A stretch of DNA of 64,000 bases from Pyrinomonadaceae bacterium (GCA_036277115.1 DASUNM010000021.1:1-64000); one strand, 5' to 3'. Numbered from the stretch's first letter, positions 23,780-33,431 are shown. Program-made: numbers and translations. The notes: generated by a model not told the origin, from the letters alone.

Positions 23780-26095
23780 GTGAACGGCCCGCGGGCGAGG
23801 GCTGTGCTAAACTTTGCGCCAGTCACATACCTTGGGAAGTCTGTGAACAAATCCGATCAAAATGGCGGCGGCGAAGTTGATCGAGCGCGTCAAACACGTG
23901 TTCGCGCGTGGCTGCTCGGCACTATCGTCGTGGTTTTGCTCGCGCTGATCGCGGCGCAGGGCTTGTTCAATTTGTGGGCTTTCGTTCCGGCGGAAACCGG
24001 CGCTGACACTCTCCTTTTGTACGCGCTGTCGACGCTGAATTTTGTCGCCTTCGTCGTCTTCACCTTCATCCTGCTGCGCAGCCTTTTGCGGCTGCGTCGC
24101 GAGCGTCACGCGCGCCAGCCGGGGTCGCGGATTCAGACGCGTCTGCTGGTGTACTTCATCGGCCTCAGCTTGCTCCCCATCACGGCGATGGCCGCGTTCT
24201 CGTACCTTTTCCTGAATCGCTCAGTCGAAAAGTGGATGGGGCGCTTGCCCGAAAATGTTGTTGAGCGCGTGCGGCAGCAACAACGCGAAATATCCGCCGC
24301 GCAAAGCCAACGACTGCGCGAAACGGCGACGCTGCTGGCCACGGCGATTCGACAAAAGCCGCAGGCGGAATGGCAAGCGACTTTAGACGAGTTGCGGGAC
24401 ACGGGAGAATTGACGGCGGTTGAAATCGTTTCAAGTTCCGGGGAAAGCATCGCAGCCAGCGCTGCGCAGGTTTCGGATTCGCAACGGGCTGAGCTGGCCC
24501 GCGTGATGGGGAGCGCGAGGCAGGACGCGAACTCAGCCCATTCCGAACTCTCGGACGCAAAAGGTTTCGATGCGGCCTCAGTGCCGCTGACCGACTCGAC
24601 GCGTTTGATCTTTGTACCGCGCCGGTTCAGTGACGCTGATGTGAACGACACAATCGCCGGCTCGCAGAGCGAATATCAACATCTGGTGCAGCGGCAACGC
24701 AAGGTCCGTATGCTCGGGCTCTCAACTCTCGGATTGATGACGTTGTTGCTGGTGTTCGCTTCGACATGGGTGGCGATTCACCTCGCGCGTGGACTGGCGG
24801 CGCCGATCAAGTCGCTGGCGGCCGCGTCCAGGGAAGTCGCGCGCGGCAATCTGTCGCACCGCGTAAACACTCCCGCCGACGATGAGTTGGCGTTGCTCGC
24901 GGACTCGTTCAACCAGATGACCGCCGAGTTGGAAGAGAACCGGCGGCGCATCGAGGCCGGCGCCGCGACGTTGAAAGAAAAGAACCAGGCGATCGAGGAG
25001 CGCCGCAACTACATTGAGACAGTGCTGAATTCGCTTTCCACGGGCGTCGTGTCCCTCGATCAGAACGATTGCGTGACCACGATCAACGCGGCGGCCACGT
25101 CGATTCTCAGGCTAACCGAAGCGCCGCCCGCCTGGGCAAAGCTTTCGAGTTTATTGAGCCACGAAGATCGAACGGTGCTTGAAAGATTGATCAAACGCGC
25201 GCGGCGCGCCGGCCGGGCGGCCGAGCAGAGCCAATTGACTCGTGGCTCCGCGGCGAACTCCCTGCCGGTTGCTTTGACCGCGACTGCGCTCGGCACGTCG
25301 GTGGGCCGCAGTAGCGGTGTAGTGCTGGTCATCGACGACTTGTCCGAACTTTTAACCGCGCAACGCGCTGCCGCCTGGAGTGAAGTCGCACGTCGCATAG
25401 CGCATGAAATTAAGAATCCGCTGACGCCGATTCAGCTTTCTGCGGAACGCATCGCTCGTCAGTTCGGGGTGCGGGCGAACGGCAAAGACAGCGCAAATGG
25501 CAACGGTCTTTCAACCGGCGTGCATGATGAAGAATTGAAGCGCGTCGTTGAAGAATGTACTACGTCTATCACGCGCGAAGTTGCCGGCTTGAAATCGCTG
25601 GTGGACGAGTTCTCGAGGTTTGCGCGCATGCCGGATGCGCAAAAGTCCAACATCGACCTTAACGACGTCGTCCGGCAGGCGGCTTCGTTGTATGAGGATC
25701 GTCTGGATCGAGCGAATTTGGAGCTGCTACTGGCGGCAGAACTGCCTTCGGCGATGGCCGATGCTGAACAGATGAAGCGGGTCTTTGTAAATCTTATCGA
25801 CAACGGTCTGGAAGCGCTGAACGATTCCGGCGAACGACGCGTAACGATCGAAACCCGGTATGACGCGGCGCGGGAAACTATCATTGCCGAAGTGGCCGAT
25901 ACCGGTGAAGGAATTCCGGCGGCGGATTTCAAGCGGCTTTTTCAACCGTACTTCTCGACGCGCGGCCGCGGCACTGGCCTCGGGTTGGCGATCGTGCAGC
26001 GCATCATAAGCGAACATGGCGGGCGTATCCACGCGGAGAACAACATACCGCGGGGGGCAAGGTTCGTGATTGAAATACCGGTGGGTGCAATTTGA
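23780..26095 (+). CDS. NtrY-like membrane sensor histidine kinase
   Basis: This kinase of up to 771 residues starts with GTG at 23780; a GTG at 23843 (VNKSDQNG) is as plausible. The layout is: TM1-2 (LLGTIVVVLLALIAAQGLF, LNFVAFVVFTFILLRSLL), TM3 (LVYFIGLSLLPITAMAAFSY), a periplasmic region, TM4, HAMP (ARGLAAPIKSLAAASREVAR), PAS, HisKA with ARRIAHEIKNPLTPIQLS, and HATPase (NLIDNGLEALND, ADTGEGIP, RGTGLGLAIVQRII). The topology is that of NtrY. It pairs with the sigma-54 regulator starting 93 bases downstream. NtrY/NtrX systems govern nitrogen, redox or envelope responses; the signal here is unknown. Confidence 0.93.
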   Translation: MNGPRARAVLNFAPVTYLGKSVNKSDQNGGGEVDRARQTRVRAWLLGTIVVVLLALIAAQGLFNLWAFVPAETGADTLLLYALSTLNFVAFVVFTFILLRSLLRLRRERHARQPGSRIQTRLLVYFIGLSLLPITAMAAFSYLFLNRSVEKWMGRLPENVVERVRQQQREISAAQSQRLRETATLLATAIRQKPQAEWQATLDELRDTGELTAVEIVSSSGESIAASAAQVSDSQRAELARVMGSARQDANSAHSELSDAKGFDAASVPLTDSTRLIFVPRRFSDADVNDTIAGSQSEYQHLVQRQRKVRMLGLSTLGLMTLLLVFASTWVAIHLARGLAAPIKSLAAASREVARGNLSHRVNTPADDELALLADSFNQMTAELEENRRRIEAGAATLKEKNQAIEERRNYIETVLNSLSTGVVSLDQNDCVTTINAAATSILRLTEAPPAWAKLSSLLSHEDRTVLERLIKRARRAGRAAEQSQLTRGSAANSLPVALTATALGTSVGRSSGVVLVIDDLSELLTAQRAAAWSEVARRIAHEIKNPLTPIQLSAERIARQFGVRANGKDSANGNGLSTGVHDEELKRVVEECTTSITREVAGLKSLVDEFSRFARMPDAQKSNIDLNDVVRQAASLYEDRLDRANLELLLAAELPSAMADAEQMKRVFVNLIDNGLEALNDSGERRVTIETRYDAARETIIAEVADTGEGIPAADFKRLFQPYFSTRGRGTGLGLAIVQRIISEHGGRIHAENNIPRGARFVIEIPVGAI

Positions 26096-26100
26096 TCTCT

Positions 26101-26188
26101 GGCCTTAGGTCTTTGGTCTTTGTTGGAACTCCTGACCCGAGACCTAAGACCCGAGACCGAAGACGTAAGACCTAAGACCTAAGACCTA
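26101..26188. repeat. Degenerate GACCTAAGACC-type tandem repeats before the ntrX-like gene
   Basis: The whole gap is built of variants of AGACCTAAGACC (about 10-11 bp units), with inverted forms (GGTCTTTGGTC) at its left end. It runs right up to the ATG at 26189, leaving no recognisable ribosome-binding site. Confidence 0.75.
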
Positions 26189-27538
26189 ATGTCCGAATCC
26201 ATTCTCATCGTTGATGACGAGCGCGGCATTCGCGAGTCGCTGAGCGCTGTCCTGCGCGACGAAGGATTCGCGCCCGATAGCGTGGCGACCGGCGAAGAGT
26301 GCTTGAAAGCGATCGGCAAGCGGGCCTACGGCTGCGTGCTGCTCGATGTATGGCTGCCCGGAATCAGCGGGCTTGAGACACTGCAGAAAATGCGCGAGGC
26401 CAACTGTGACGCAGCGGTGGTGATAATTTCAGGGCACGGGAATGTTGAGACGGCAGTGCGCGCCACGAAACTCGGCGCGTTCGATTTCATCGAAAAGCCG
26501 CTTTCGATCGAAAAGACGGTATTGACGGTGCGCAATGCGTTGCGACAGCGGCAACTCGAGATCACCAATCAGTCTCTCTCCGCCGAACTTAAAGCAGAGT
26601 ACGCAATGATTGGCGAGTCGGTGGCGATGCGCGCGCTGCGAAAGCAGATCGCGGTGGTCGCGCCGACCGACGGGCGCGTGCTCATCTCAGGCGAATCCGG
26701 CGTCGGTAAAGAGTTAGTCGCGCGGGCTGTGCATGCGCAGTCGCGTCGCGCCGCGGCGCCCTTCATCGAAATTAACTCAGCCGCAATTCCCGAAGAGTTG
26801 ATCGAATCGGAACTGTTTGGTCACGTGAAAGGCGCGTTCACCGGCGCCACCGCGGCGAAGAAGGGGAAGTTCGAGCTGGCCGACGGCGCGACGCTCTTTC
26901 TGGACGAAGTTTCAGACATGAGCGCGAACGTGCAGGCCAAAGTCCTGCGCGTGCTTGAAGAACAGAGATTTGAGCCGGTCGGCAGCAACACGCCGGTCAG
27001 TGTAGACGTGCGAGTGATCGCGGCGACGAATAAGAAACTCGATGAAGAGATCGAGAAGGGCGCTTTCCGCAGTGATTTGTACTTTCGTTTGAACGTCATT
27101 CCGTTCGAAGTGCCGCCCTTGCGCGAACGCCTGGAGGACGTGCCGCTGCTGGTTGAGCATTTCAACGAGCGTTTCGCGAAAAGCTACGCGAAGAAGCCGC
27201 CGCGTTTTGACCGACCGGCTATCGAAGCAATGCAGAGCTATTCGTGGCCGGGGAATGTGCGCGAACTACGTAACACGGTCGAACGAATCGTGATCATGCA
27301 CACGAACCATCGCGTCGGTGTCAAAGACCTGCCTGCGTTCGGCAGCGCAGAACCCCCTGCTTCTTCCTACCGCTTTCCGTCTTTCAAGGAGGCCAGCGAC
27401 GCGTATCATCGCGAGTTCATTCAGCGCAAACTCGACGAAGCCGACGGCAACGTCTCGCGCGCCGCCGAACTGATGGGCATCGATCGCAGTCATCTCTACC
27501 GGCGGATGCGCGCGCTCGGCATCAACGTTCGCGGATAG
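26189..27538 (+). CDS. Sigma-54-dependent response regulator (NtrX/NtrC-like)
   Basis: This 449-residue activator has a receiver domain (ILIVDDERGIRESL, phospho-Asp in VLLDVWLPGISG). The AAA+ domain has Walker A GESGVGKE, GAFTGA for contact with sigma-54, Walker B TLFLDEVSD and the Arg finger region. A Fis-type HTH ends the protein (GNVSRAAELMGIDRSHLYRR). Together with the NtrY-like kinase upstream it forms a two-component system that opens sigma-54 promoters. The RSHLYRRMRALGI end is typical of NtrX. No sigma-54 site was found nearby. Confidence 0.95.
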   Translation: MSESILIVDDERGIRESLSAVLRDEGFAPDSVATGEECLKAIGKRAYGCVLLDVWLPGISGLETLQKMREANCDAAVVIISGHGNVETAVRATKLGAFDFIEKPLSIEKTVLTVRNALRQRQLEITNQSLSAELKAEYAMIGESVAMRALRKQIAVVAPTDGRVLISGESGVGKELVARAVHAQSRRAAAPFIEINSAAIPEELIESELFGHVKGAFTGATAAKKGKFELADGATLFLDEVSDMSANVQAKVLRVLEEQRFEPVGSNTPVSVDVRVIAATNKKLDEEIEKGAFRSDLYFRLNVIPFEVPPLRERLEDVPLLVEHFNERFAKSYAKKPPRFDRPAIEAMQSYSWPGNVRELRNTVERIVIMHTNHRVGVKDLPAFGSAEPPASSYRFPSFKEASDAYHREFIQRKLDEADGNVSRAAELMGIDRSHLYRRMRALGINVRG

Positions 27539-27569
27539 AATCCCGGATTTGCATTCCCTAAACGGCTCG

Positions 27570-29357
27570 ATGGAAAAACCAACGACGGAACCACGTGTCG
27601 AATATGCGCGCCGGATCGAAGCACGCCTGGCTGAAGGGGCCTCGCACATGAAGCGCTTTCGCCAGGTCGGAGTGGTACGCCTCGGGATGCTGGCCGCCCT
27701 CTTGTTGCTAATCTGGTTCGTCATTAATGGACTCTCGTTCTGGTGGCTCCTTCTGCCAGTCTTTGGTTACCTGGGTCTGGCCCCGTCTCAACAGCGCATA
27801 GCCGAAAAGCGTCGCCAATGCGAACGTGCCGCCGCGCTCTACCAGCGGGGACTGGAGCGGCTGGATGATCGTTGGGCGGGAAAAGGAGCGACCGGCGATC
27901 GATTCCTGACGGATTCGCACCCGTATGCCCGTGACCTGGACCTGTTCGGCACCGGCTCACTTTTTGAACTGCTCTCCTGCGCTCGCACACAAGTTGGGGA
28001 AGAGACGCTGGCCGAGTGGTTGCTGGTGCCCGCACCGCCTGATGTTGTGCGCGCGCGGCAGGAAGCCATAGTCGAGCTTCGACCTCGCCTTGATCTTCGC
28101 GAGGACCTGGCGCTTCTCGGCGAAGGTGTCCACACCGGTTCCGAGGCCCAGGCTCTTACTCATTGGGCGGCAGCCCCACCGTGGGTCATTTCGAGTGGCA
28201 TTCGTTGGGGTGCAAGGGCCCTGGCCCTCCTCGCATTGGTGACCGGGGTGCTCTGGATTGCCGGGTTCCGTTGGCTGCTATTTCTCGCAGCAATTATCGC
28301 GGGGCAGATCTTCGCATTCAGTCTGCGGAAGCCGGTAAACCAAGTCATTCAGAGGATTGCTGGTCCGGCTCGAGAGCTGGGTTTACTCTCTGAGGTGTTG
28401 CGGCGGCTCGAGCGTGAGAGCTTCTCAAGCCCCAGACTCATGCACTTGCGCGCGGCACTCGATGTCGAAGGTCATCCTCCCTCGCAGCAGATCGCCAGGC
28501 TCAAGCTTCTGATCGACCTGCTGGACTCGCGGCGCAACATCTTCTTTGCGTTGATCTCGGCCATCTTGCTTTGGCCTCTGCAGTGCGCAATTGCGATTGA
28601 GGATTGGCGCCAGAAGTCCGGTCCGGCAGTGGCGCAATGGCTGGCCGCCGTGGGCGAGTTCGAGGCGCTGAGCTCTTTAGCCAGTTACTCTTACGAGCGT
28701 CCCAACGATCCTTTTCCCGAAGTGATAGATGGTGAAGCGCGCTTTGAAGGTGAAGGGCTTGGTCATCCGTTGTTACCCGAAGCTCGCAATGTACGTACGG
28801 ATCTTTTCTTGGCAGACAGTCCCGCGGTGTTAATTGTTAGCGGCTCGAACATGTCGGGCAAGAGTACGTTGCTGCGGACTGTGGGCACGAACACTATTCT
28901 GGCCCAAGCCGGCGCGCCGGTACACGCGCTTCGCTTGCGGCTTTCGCCGCTTCAGGTGGGGGCCTCGATTCGGATTCAGGATTCACTCCAGGCGGGAGCT
29001 TCACGCTTCTACGCGGAGATCACTCGCTTGCGCCAGATCGTGAAATTGACGGACGGCCCGCTGCCCGTACTGTTCCTTTTGGACGAGATTCTTCATGGAA
29101 CGAACTCGCATGACCGGCGCATCGGCGCCGAAGGAGTAGTCAGTGGTTTGCTTCAACGTGGAGCGATTGGTTTGGTGACCACACACGATCTGGCGCTGAC
29201 CCGGATTGTTGAAGAGCTGCCGACCCAGGCGGCAAACGTGCACTTCGAAGATCATCTCGAAGGAGGCCGTATGACCTTTGACTATTTACTGCGTGCGGGT
29301 GTACTGCAAAGGAGCAATGCTCTCGAGTTGATGCGATCCGTTGGACTTGAAGTGTGA
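27570..29357 (+). CDS. Membrane-anchored MutS-like ATPase
   Basis: From the ATG at 27570 this is 595 residues (a TTG at 27549 is possible). It has a MutS-type core and ABC ATPase: Walker A GSNMSGKSTLLRT, Walker B LFLLDEILHGTN and the H-loop TTHDLALT. Unlike MutS it lacks the mismatch-recognition domain and has two pairs of hydrophobic segments (LAALLLLIWFVINGLSFWWL; ALLALVTGVLWIAGFRWLLF). It therefore belongs to the membrane-associated MutS-related family of unknown function, known in Bacteroidetes and Acidobacteria. It follows the ntrX-like gene by 31 bases and may be in the same transcript. Confidence 0.9.
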   Translation: MEKPTTEPRVEYARRIEARLAEGASHMKRFRQVGVVRLGMLAALLLLIWFVINGLSFWWLLLPVFGYLGLAPSQQRIAEKRRQCERAAALYQRGLERLDDRWAGKGATGDRFLTDSHPYARDLDLFGTGSLFELLSCARTQVGEETLAEWLLVPAPPDVVRARQEAIVELRPRLDLREDLALLGEGVHTGSEAQALTHWAAAPPWVISSGIRWGARALALLALVTGVLWIAGFRWLLFLAAIIAGQIFAFSLRKPVNQVIQRIAGPARELGLLSEVLRRLERESFSSPRLMHLRAALDVEGHPPSQQIARLKLLIDLLDSRRNIFFALISAILLWPLQCAIAIEDWRQKSGPAVAQWLAAVGEFEALSSLASYSYERPNDPFPEVIDGEARFEGEGLGHPLLPEARNVRTDLFLADSPAVLIVSGSNMSGKSTLLRTVGTNTILAQAGAPVHALRLRLSPLQVGASIRIQDSLQAGASRFYAEITRLRQIVKLTDGPLPVLFLLDEILHGTNSHDRRIGAEGVVSGLLQRGAIGLVTTHDLALTRIVEELPTQAANVHFEDHLEGGRMTFDYLLRAGVLQRSNALELMRSVGLEV

Positions 29358-29524
29358 TGCTGGCCGGCGAATGCGTGCCTTGGCATCAACGTACACGGAT
29401 AGTAGTTAGGTGCTTAATTTTCGTGTTGCGCGATGCGGGTGGGGGCGTATAATCGCCTCGCTAGCCAACATCAGCTCTCCTCGACAATTGAAGGTTTGTC
29501 TCGCCCAAAGCTCAGGAGGTGCAC

Positions 29525-30541
29525 ATGAAATCACTCGCAGTCAGGCTGACTCTGTTATCAGCGGTTCTGTTTTGCGTCACTTTGTTGACGCCCACAATCA
29601 CGTGGGCCCAGGACAGTAAACCCATTCCTGAGAGTCCACCCCCCGAGAGTAAGCCGGAACCGCCACCGAGTCCGCCGGCGGAAGCACCGCGAAATGATCC
29701 ACCGCCAAGCCCGCCAGCGGAAAGCCCGAGAAATGATCCGCCTCCCAGTCCGCCAGCGGAGTCACCACGTTCTGAAAGGCCATCAAGTCCTCCGGCGGAA
29801 TCACCGCGGTCTAATCCGGCACCGAACAGCGGCGGTGGCCGGAACTATGACGGCGGATCTTCGAGAGACAATAACGATAATCGCCGAAACGACAACGACC
29901 GCCGGCCTAACGAAGACGGTGGACGAGTCCGGGGAACAATGTCGGGCGATGGCAGCGGCAATCGTCGCGACCGTGTGATCGAAACTGAGGCCGGTGACAT
30001 AGTAGCTCCGGGCCGCACGCACGCCTCAACTCCGGACAGCGCCAGTCCGGGCGGTAACAATTCCGGTAGCGGGAATTCCGGAGGCAGTGCCGGCAGCGGC
30101 GGTGGTAATCGAGGTGGCGGTCGCGATGGAAGAGACCGCCATCGTGATCGGGATGGCGACCGGGGCCGTTGGCGGGATCGCGATGGAGATCGCCGTGGCC
30201 ATCGTCATTATCGCGGCGATGAGTGTTACCAGGTGCCGACTTACGATGACACCGTCACGTACAGCGCGGCTAGTTATCCGGATTACGATCGGGACGATAG
30301 TCTGGATGCATACGACCTTGGATACAACGACGGGCTCTATACCGGCGCAAACGACGGCCGGCGCGGGCAGACATACGATCCCGAGCGTTCTCACTTTCAC
30401 AAACGGCCGGTCGGTTATCATTCCAGTAAAGGGAGTCGCGCGGACTATGAACAGGCTTACCGCGATGGCTTTCTCCGCGGGTATCGCGAAGGCTACCAAA
30501 ATTGGCAGAAATATTTTGTAGGAGGAAGATTCAAGCGGTAA
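29525..30541 (+). CDS. Secreted low-complexity Pro- and Arg/Asp/Gly-rich repeat protein
   Basis: From the ATG at 29525 this is 338 residues with AGGAGGTG upstream. A signal peptide (VLFCVTLLTPTITWAQ) is followed by several repeats of PPSPPAESPRNDP-like units (about 35-95), then a Gly/Asn/Arg/Asp-rich stretch (about 100-225), and a conserved tail with YDLGYNDGLYTGANDGRRGQ and YEQAYRDGFLRGYREGYQ. The Pro-rich part probably spans the envelope. The tail motif (YxxGYxDGxxxG) is common in acidobacterial exported proteins of unknown role. Repeat number may vary between strains. Confidence 0.82.
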   Translation: MKSLAVRLTLLSAVLFCVTLLTPTITWAQDSKPIPESPPPESKPEPPPSPPAEAPRNDPPPSPPAESPRNDPPPSPPAESPRSERPSSPPAESPRSNPAPNSGGGRNYDGGSSRDNNDNRRNDNDRRPNEDGGRVRGTMSGDGSGNRRDRVIETEAGDIVAPGRTHASTPDSASPGGNNSGSGNSGGSAGSGGGNRGGGRDGRDRHRDRDGDRGRWRDRDGDRRGHRHYRGDECYQVPTYDDTVTYSAASYPDYDRDDSLDAYDLGYNDGLYTGANDGRRGQTYDPERSHFHKRPVGYHSSKGSRADYEQAYRDGFLRGYREGYQNWQKYFVGGRFKR

Positions 30542-30552
30542 CCAACCGAACC

Positions 30553-31623
30553 ATGCAAACAACCAACATCAAGATGCCTCGGCGCATTCTCGTTCTGCCC
30601 GTGACGTTGCTCGCGGTGGCGTGGTCGGCCTTCTTTGTGGTTGAGCGCGCAGCGGCCCAACAGATGGACGCGCATCATCACTCGCCTGCGGTGGACGTCG
30701 CGAACGTGCCGGAGGTGACCCAGGAGTGGGCGAAGGCGCAACTCGGAAAGTCGCCGCGGCACCGTGAATGGGTGAAGGTAAAGTATGGCAATCGTGAAGT
30801 AAACAGCCTGGTCATCTATCCCGAAGTGAAAAAGAAAGCGACGGCCCTGGTGGTGATCCACGAGATCGGCGGCTTGAGCGATTGGGTGATGCAACTCACG
30901 GATGAATTGGCTGAGGCAGGTTACATCGCCATCGCGCCCGATCTTTTGTCCGGCATGGGGCCGAACGGCGGCGGCACGGCCGACGTTGCCACCAAAGGCG
31001 GGAATGCCATAGGCCAGGCGATTCGCGATTTGCCACCGGATCAGATAACCGCTGATCTGAATGCGGTGGCGGACTATGTCGCAAAGTTGCCGGCGGCAAA
31101 TGGAAAAGTTGCCGTCACCGGTTACTGCTGGGGTGGCACGCAGTCGTTTCGCTTCGCCATGAATCGGCCGACATTGAAAGCTGCGTTCGTCTTTTATGGC
31201 ACCACGCCAGGCAGTAACGCACAGGGACAGCCCTACGCCGTGGATCAGGCCGGGTTGGCGCGCATCAACGCGCCGGTCTATGGCTTTTATGCCGAGAATG
31301 ACGCGCGTGTGAACGCGACGATCCAGCCGACGGTCGAAGCGATGGAAACGATGAAGAAAGCCTGGAAGGATGCCAGCGGCACTCCCGAAGGTAAGAAAGC
31401 GGTGAAATACGATCCCGTGACTTACGCGGGCGCCGGCCACGGATTCATGAGAGCCGGCGAGCCGAATGCGCCGGAGCCGAAAGCACCCGCGACGACCGGC
31501 GACGAAGCCGCGGACAAGAAAGCTAAGGAAGACTACGACAAAGCAATCACGATGTATCGCGCCAATCGCAAAGCGCGCGACGACGCCTGGGTTCGGTGGA
31601 AAGGCATCCTCGCGAAGCTTTAA
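30553..31623 (+). CDS. Exported dienelactone hydrolase-family protein
   Basis: From the ATG at 30553 this is 356 residues with a signal peptide (ILVLPVTLLAVAWSAFFVVE, ending AAAQQ). The alpha/beta hydrolase core has the DLH nucleophile elbow GYCWGG (Cys), oxyanion region VVIHEIGGLS, Asp in YAENDARV and His in GAGHGFMR. DLH enzymes hydrolyse lactones in aromatic degradation, but exported members act on unknown esters. An insertion rich in Lys/Ala (about 320-345) is unusual. A strong terminator follows at 31644. Confidence 0.92.
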   Translation: MQTTNIKMPRRILVLPVTLLAVAWSAFFVVERAAAQQMDAHHHSPAVDVANVPEVTQEWAKAQLGKSPRHREWVKVKYGNREVNSLVIYPEVKKKATALVVIHEIGGLSDWVMQLTDELAEAGYIAIAPDLLSGMGPNGGGTADVATKGGNAIGQAIRDLPPDQITADLNAVADYVAKLPAANGKVAVTGYCWGGTQSFRFAMNRPTLKAAFVFYGTTPGSNAQGQPYAVDQAGLARINAPVYGFYAENDARVNATIQPTVEAMETMKKAWKDASGTPEGKKAVKYDPVTYAGAGHGFMRAGEPNAPEPKAPATTGDEAADKKAKEDYDKAITMYRANRKARDDAWVRWKGILAKL

Positions 31624-31643
31624 GCGAATAGGTTGTATCTTAG

Positions 31644-31675
31644 AAAGGCTCGCCCGCGCGTGGCGAGCCTTTTTT
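31644..31675 (+). terminator. Rho-independent terminator after the dienelactone hydrolase gene
   Basis: AAAGGCTCGCC, loop CGCGCGT and GGCGAGCCTTTTTT form a 9-11 bp stem followed by a T-run, 20 bases after the stop codon. Confidence 0.9.
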
Positions 31676-31678
31676 GTC

Positions 31679-31766
31679 TCCCTCCCCACATGTGGGGAGG
31701 GATTAAGGGTGGGGTTAGCGGTCGCCTAGCCTCTCCCCCGACCCCTCTCCGCGAAGCGGAGAGGGG
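31679..31766. repeat. CCCTCCCC/CCCCTCTCC palindrome cluster
   Basis: A perfect 24-bp palindrome (TCCCTCCCCACA and its complement) at 31679-31702 is followed by an 11-bp stem (CCCCTCTCCGC, loop GAA, GCGGAGAGGGG) at 31742-31766. A related pair lies at 45344-45417. Confidence 0.8.
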
Positions 31767-31857
31767 AGGACTGAGCCAAAATAACGCAAGGCGACAGCAT
31801 GCGCTGAAGCGGATTTGGCCTTCCAACTGTCTTGTTCAAGACTGTAGACTGGTACTC

Positions 31858-32307
31858 ATGAGCTGGACTGAAGCCGAAACATCAACCCATCAGGATCACG
31901 TCATCAAGCACGTTCTCGGCGCCACCGTGCTCGGGTGGACGATTGCCGGCGAGGCCGCGCACCTGCTGCTCGACATGGGATTTTTGTGGACGATCTATCT
32001 CGATGGCGAGATGAATCTGTTGCCGCAGGGCGTCGCGATTGCGGAAATGGATGGCGACGATGTGAACAGCGCCGACCGGACTGAACTGGCGTTCGATGCG
32101 GATCTACTGCTCAGTGAGGGCCGAGACGCTACCGGACTAAAAAGATTCATCAGCGCGCCCGAGGAATGCCTGATTCAATCTGTCGACGTGTTTGCGGCAG
32201 ATTCAATGCGGCGAATAGCCATCCGCGGCGAAGCGAGCACGATCAATGTCGAAACGTCGGCTGAGGCTGGCGAGGTGACCGTCCGCACCGCTAAGGCGGC
32301 GGTGTGA
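31858..32307 (+). CDS. Hypothetical small cytosolic protein
   Basis: From the ATG at 31858 this is 149 residues beginning MSWTEAETSTHQDHVIKHVL. The frame stays open upstream through repeats to 31633, but the start at 31858 gives a sensible N-terminus. It contains GWTIAGEAAHLLLDMGFLWT, then YLDGEMNLLPQGVAIAEMDG. No family is recognised. The composition looks like a compact soluble domain. Confidence 0.7.
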   Translation: MSWTEAETSTHQDHVIKHVLGATVLGWTIAGEAAHLLLDMGFLWTIYLDGEMNLLPQGVAIAEMDGDDVNSADRTELAFDADLLLSEGRDATGLKRFISAPEECLIQSVDVFAADSMRRIAIRGEASTINVETSAEAGEVTVRTAKAAV

Positions 32308-32327
32308 GAGCAGGCGATCTGTTCTCC

Positions 32328-33314
32328 TCATCGCGAATTCATTGTGCCGGTTGACAGGCTCACTTCAACGATCTGCAACTTGCCAGGCATTGCGGCCGGA
32401 CCGGGAATCTTGGGCCGGTTTCTGGTCAACCAGGCAAGATCGTTGTCATACACAATCGCCAAAGTCACCGCATTCTTTTTTCTGTCGTACGACAGGACGG
32501 TCAGTCCTTCTGCTTTCATTTCCTTCTCAAACACATCGCTGCTTAGTGGCTTCACGTCCGTAAAGGTATCGGTTGACTTTGGCTGTGCCCGGGGCAAGTC
32601 CTCTTCAGGGACAAACCAGAGCCGGTTACCGTAGAACGAGTTGTCCCGCGAATTCTCAGTCGTCGTGATGATCAAAAAGCCGCGTAGCTCCGGCACATAC
32701 TCGATCGATGACAGATGCCACTCCACAGCCTGTGTCATTTGCGCTTTGAACTTAAAGAAAGGCGTCAGGGACAGTGGCTGGGCATTATCGAAGGCGCTTC
32801 GATAGACTTTGATTTCGCCAGATCTATCACGAATGCCAAACGAGACTTCCGTGTGCCCGTCGAGTTTCCGAACCGCTAAACCCTCGATTTCGAGCTTAGT
32901 ATTCAGCGGTTTTGACGTCGGATTTATATGCTTAGCCTGTCGCTCGTCAAAGTGGAAACTGAATAGCTGCGAACGGGAACCGATGAGGTAATAGTTTCCT
33001 TCCGGGTCTTTCGCCATTGCTTCCCAATCCAGATTCTTCTGGACTGTTCCGACCGGCAAGGCTTCGCCGGCAATCTTGCCGGTGGTTGAATCGACCACCA
33101 CAAGACCAGGTTGTTTATCGTCGGCCACCAGAAGCTGAGTGCCCGATAGCGGCACCAGACCGGACGGTTCAACGCGCTCATTATTGAGGGCCACTGTCTG
33201 TGACACCGTAATCCTGATTTCCTGCGCGCGAGCCGGCGCCGCGGTAACCATGACCACGAATCCGATCAACAGAACCAGCCTGGCTGCGTCAGCAATGGCG
33301 GTAAATTTCTTCAT
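32328..33314 (-). CDS. Exported beta-propeller-like protein (possibly DUF3616)
   Basis: This 328-residue protein has a signal peptide (LVLLIGFVVMVTAAPARAQ). The mature part has repeated short beta-blade motifs: VEPSGLVPLSGTQLLVADD, LDWEAMAKDPEGNYYLIGS, LEIEGLAVRKLDGHTEVSFG and SSIEYVPELRGFLIITTT. 'EIEGLA' plus this layout resembles DUF3616 and SdiA-regulated/phytase-like propellers, which may bind or hydrolyse phosphorylated or sugar ligands. The assignment is tentative. It is a single gene, convergent with the small hypothetical at 31858. Confidence 0.75.
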   Translation of the reverse strand: MKKFTAIADAARLVLLIGFVVMVTAAPARAQEIRITVSQTVALNNERVEPSGLVPLSGTQLLVADDKQPGLVVVDSTTGKIAGEALPVGTVQKNLDWEAMAKDPEGNYYLIGSRSQLFSFHFDERQAKHINPTSKPLNTKLEIEGLAVRKLDGHTEVSFGIRDRSGEIKVYRSAFDNAQPLSLTPFFKFKAQMTQAVEWHLSSIEYVPELRGFLIITTTENSRDNSFYGNRLWFVPEEDLPRAQPKSTDTFTDVKPLSSDVFEKEMKAEGLTVLSYDRKKNAVTLAIVYDNDLAWLTRNRPKIPGPAAMPGKLQIVEVSLSTGTMNSR

Positions 33315-33431
33315 ACAGTAAATCGATTCTCCAGATTCAGTGGTTAAAATTCTTTCGAAGTTTCAGAGGTGAGTCAAGCGGATAACCGACGGTCACAACG
33401 CGTTCCAGTCTGAAATGCTTACTAAGTTACA

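Noticed and set aside
30493..31689. 398-codon open frame on the minus strand opposite the dienelactone hydrolase
   Set aside because: Arg/His-rich product with no family features; it is the complement of a well-supported gene and reflects GC-biased codon use.
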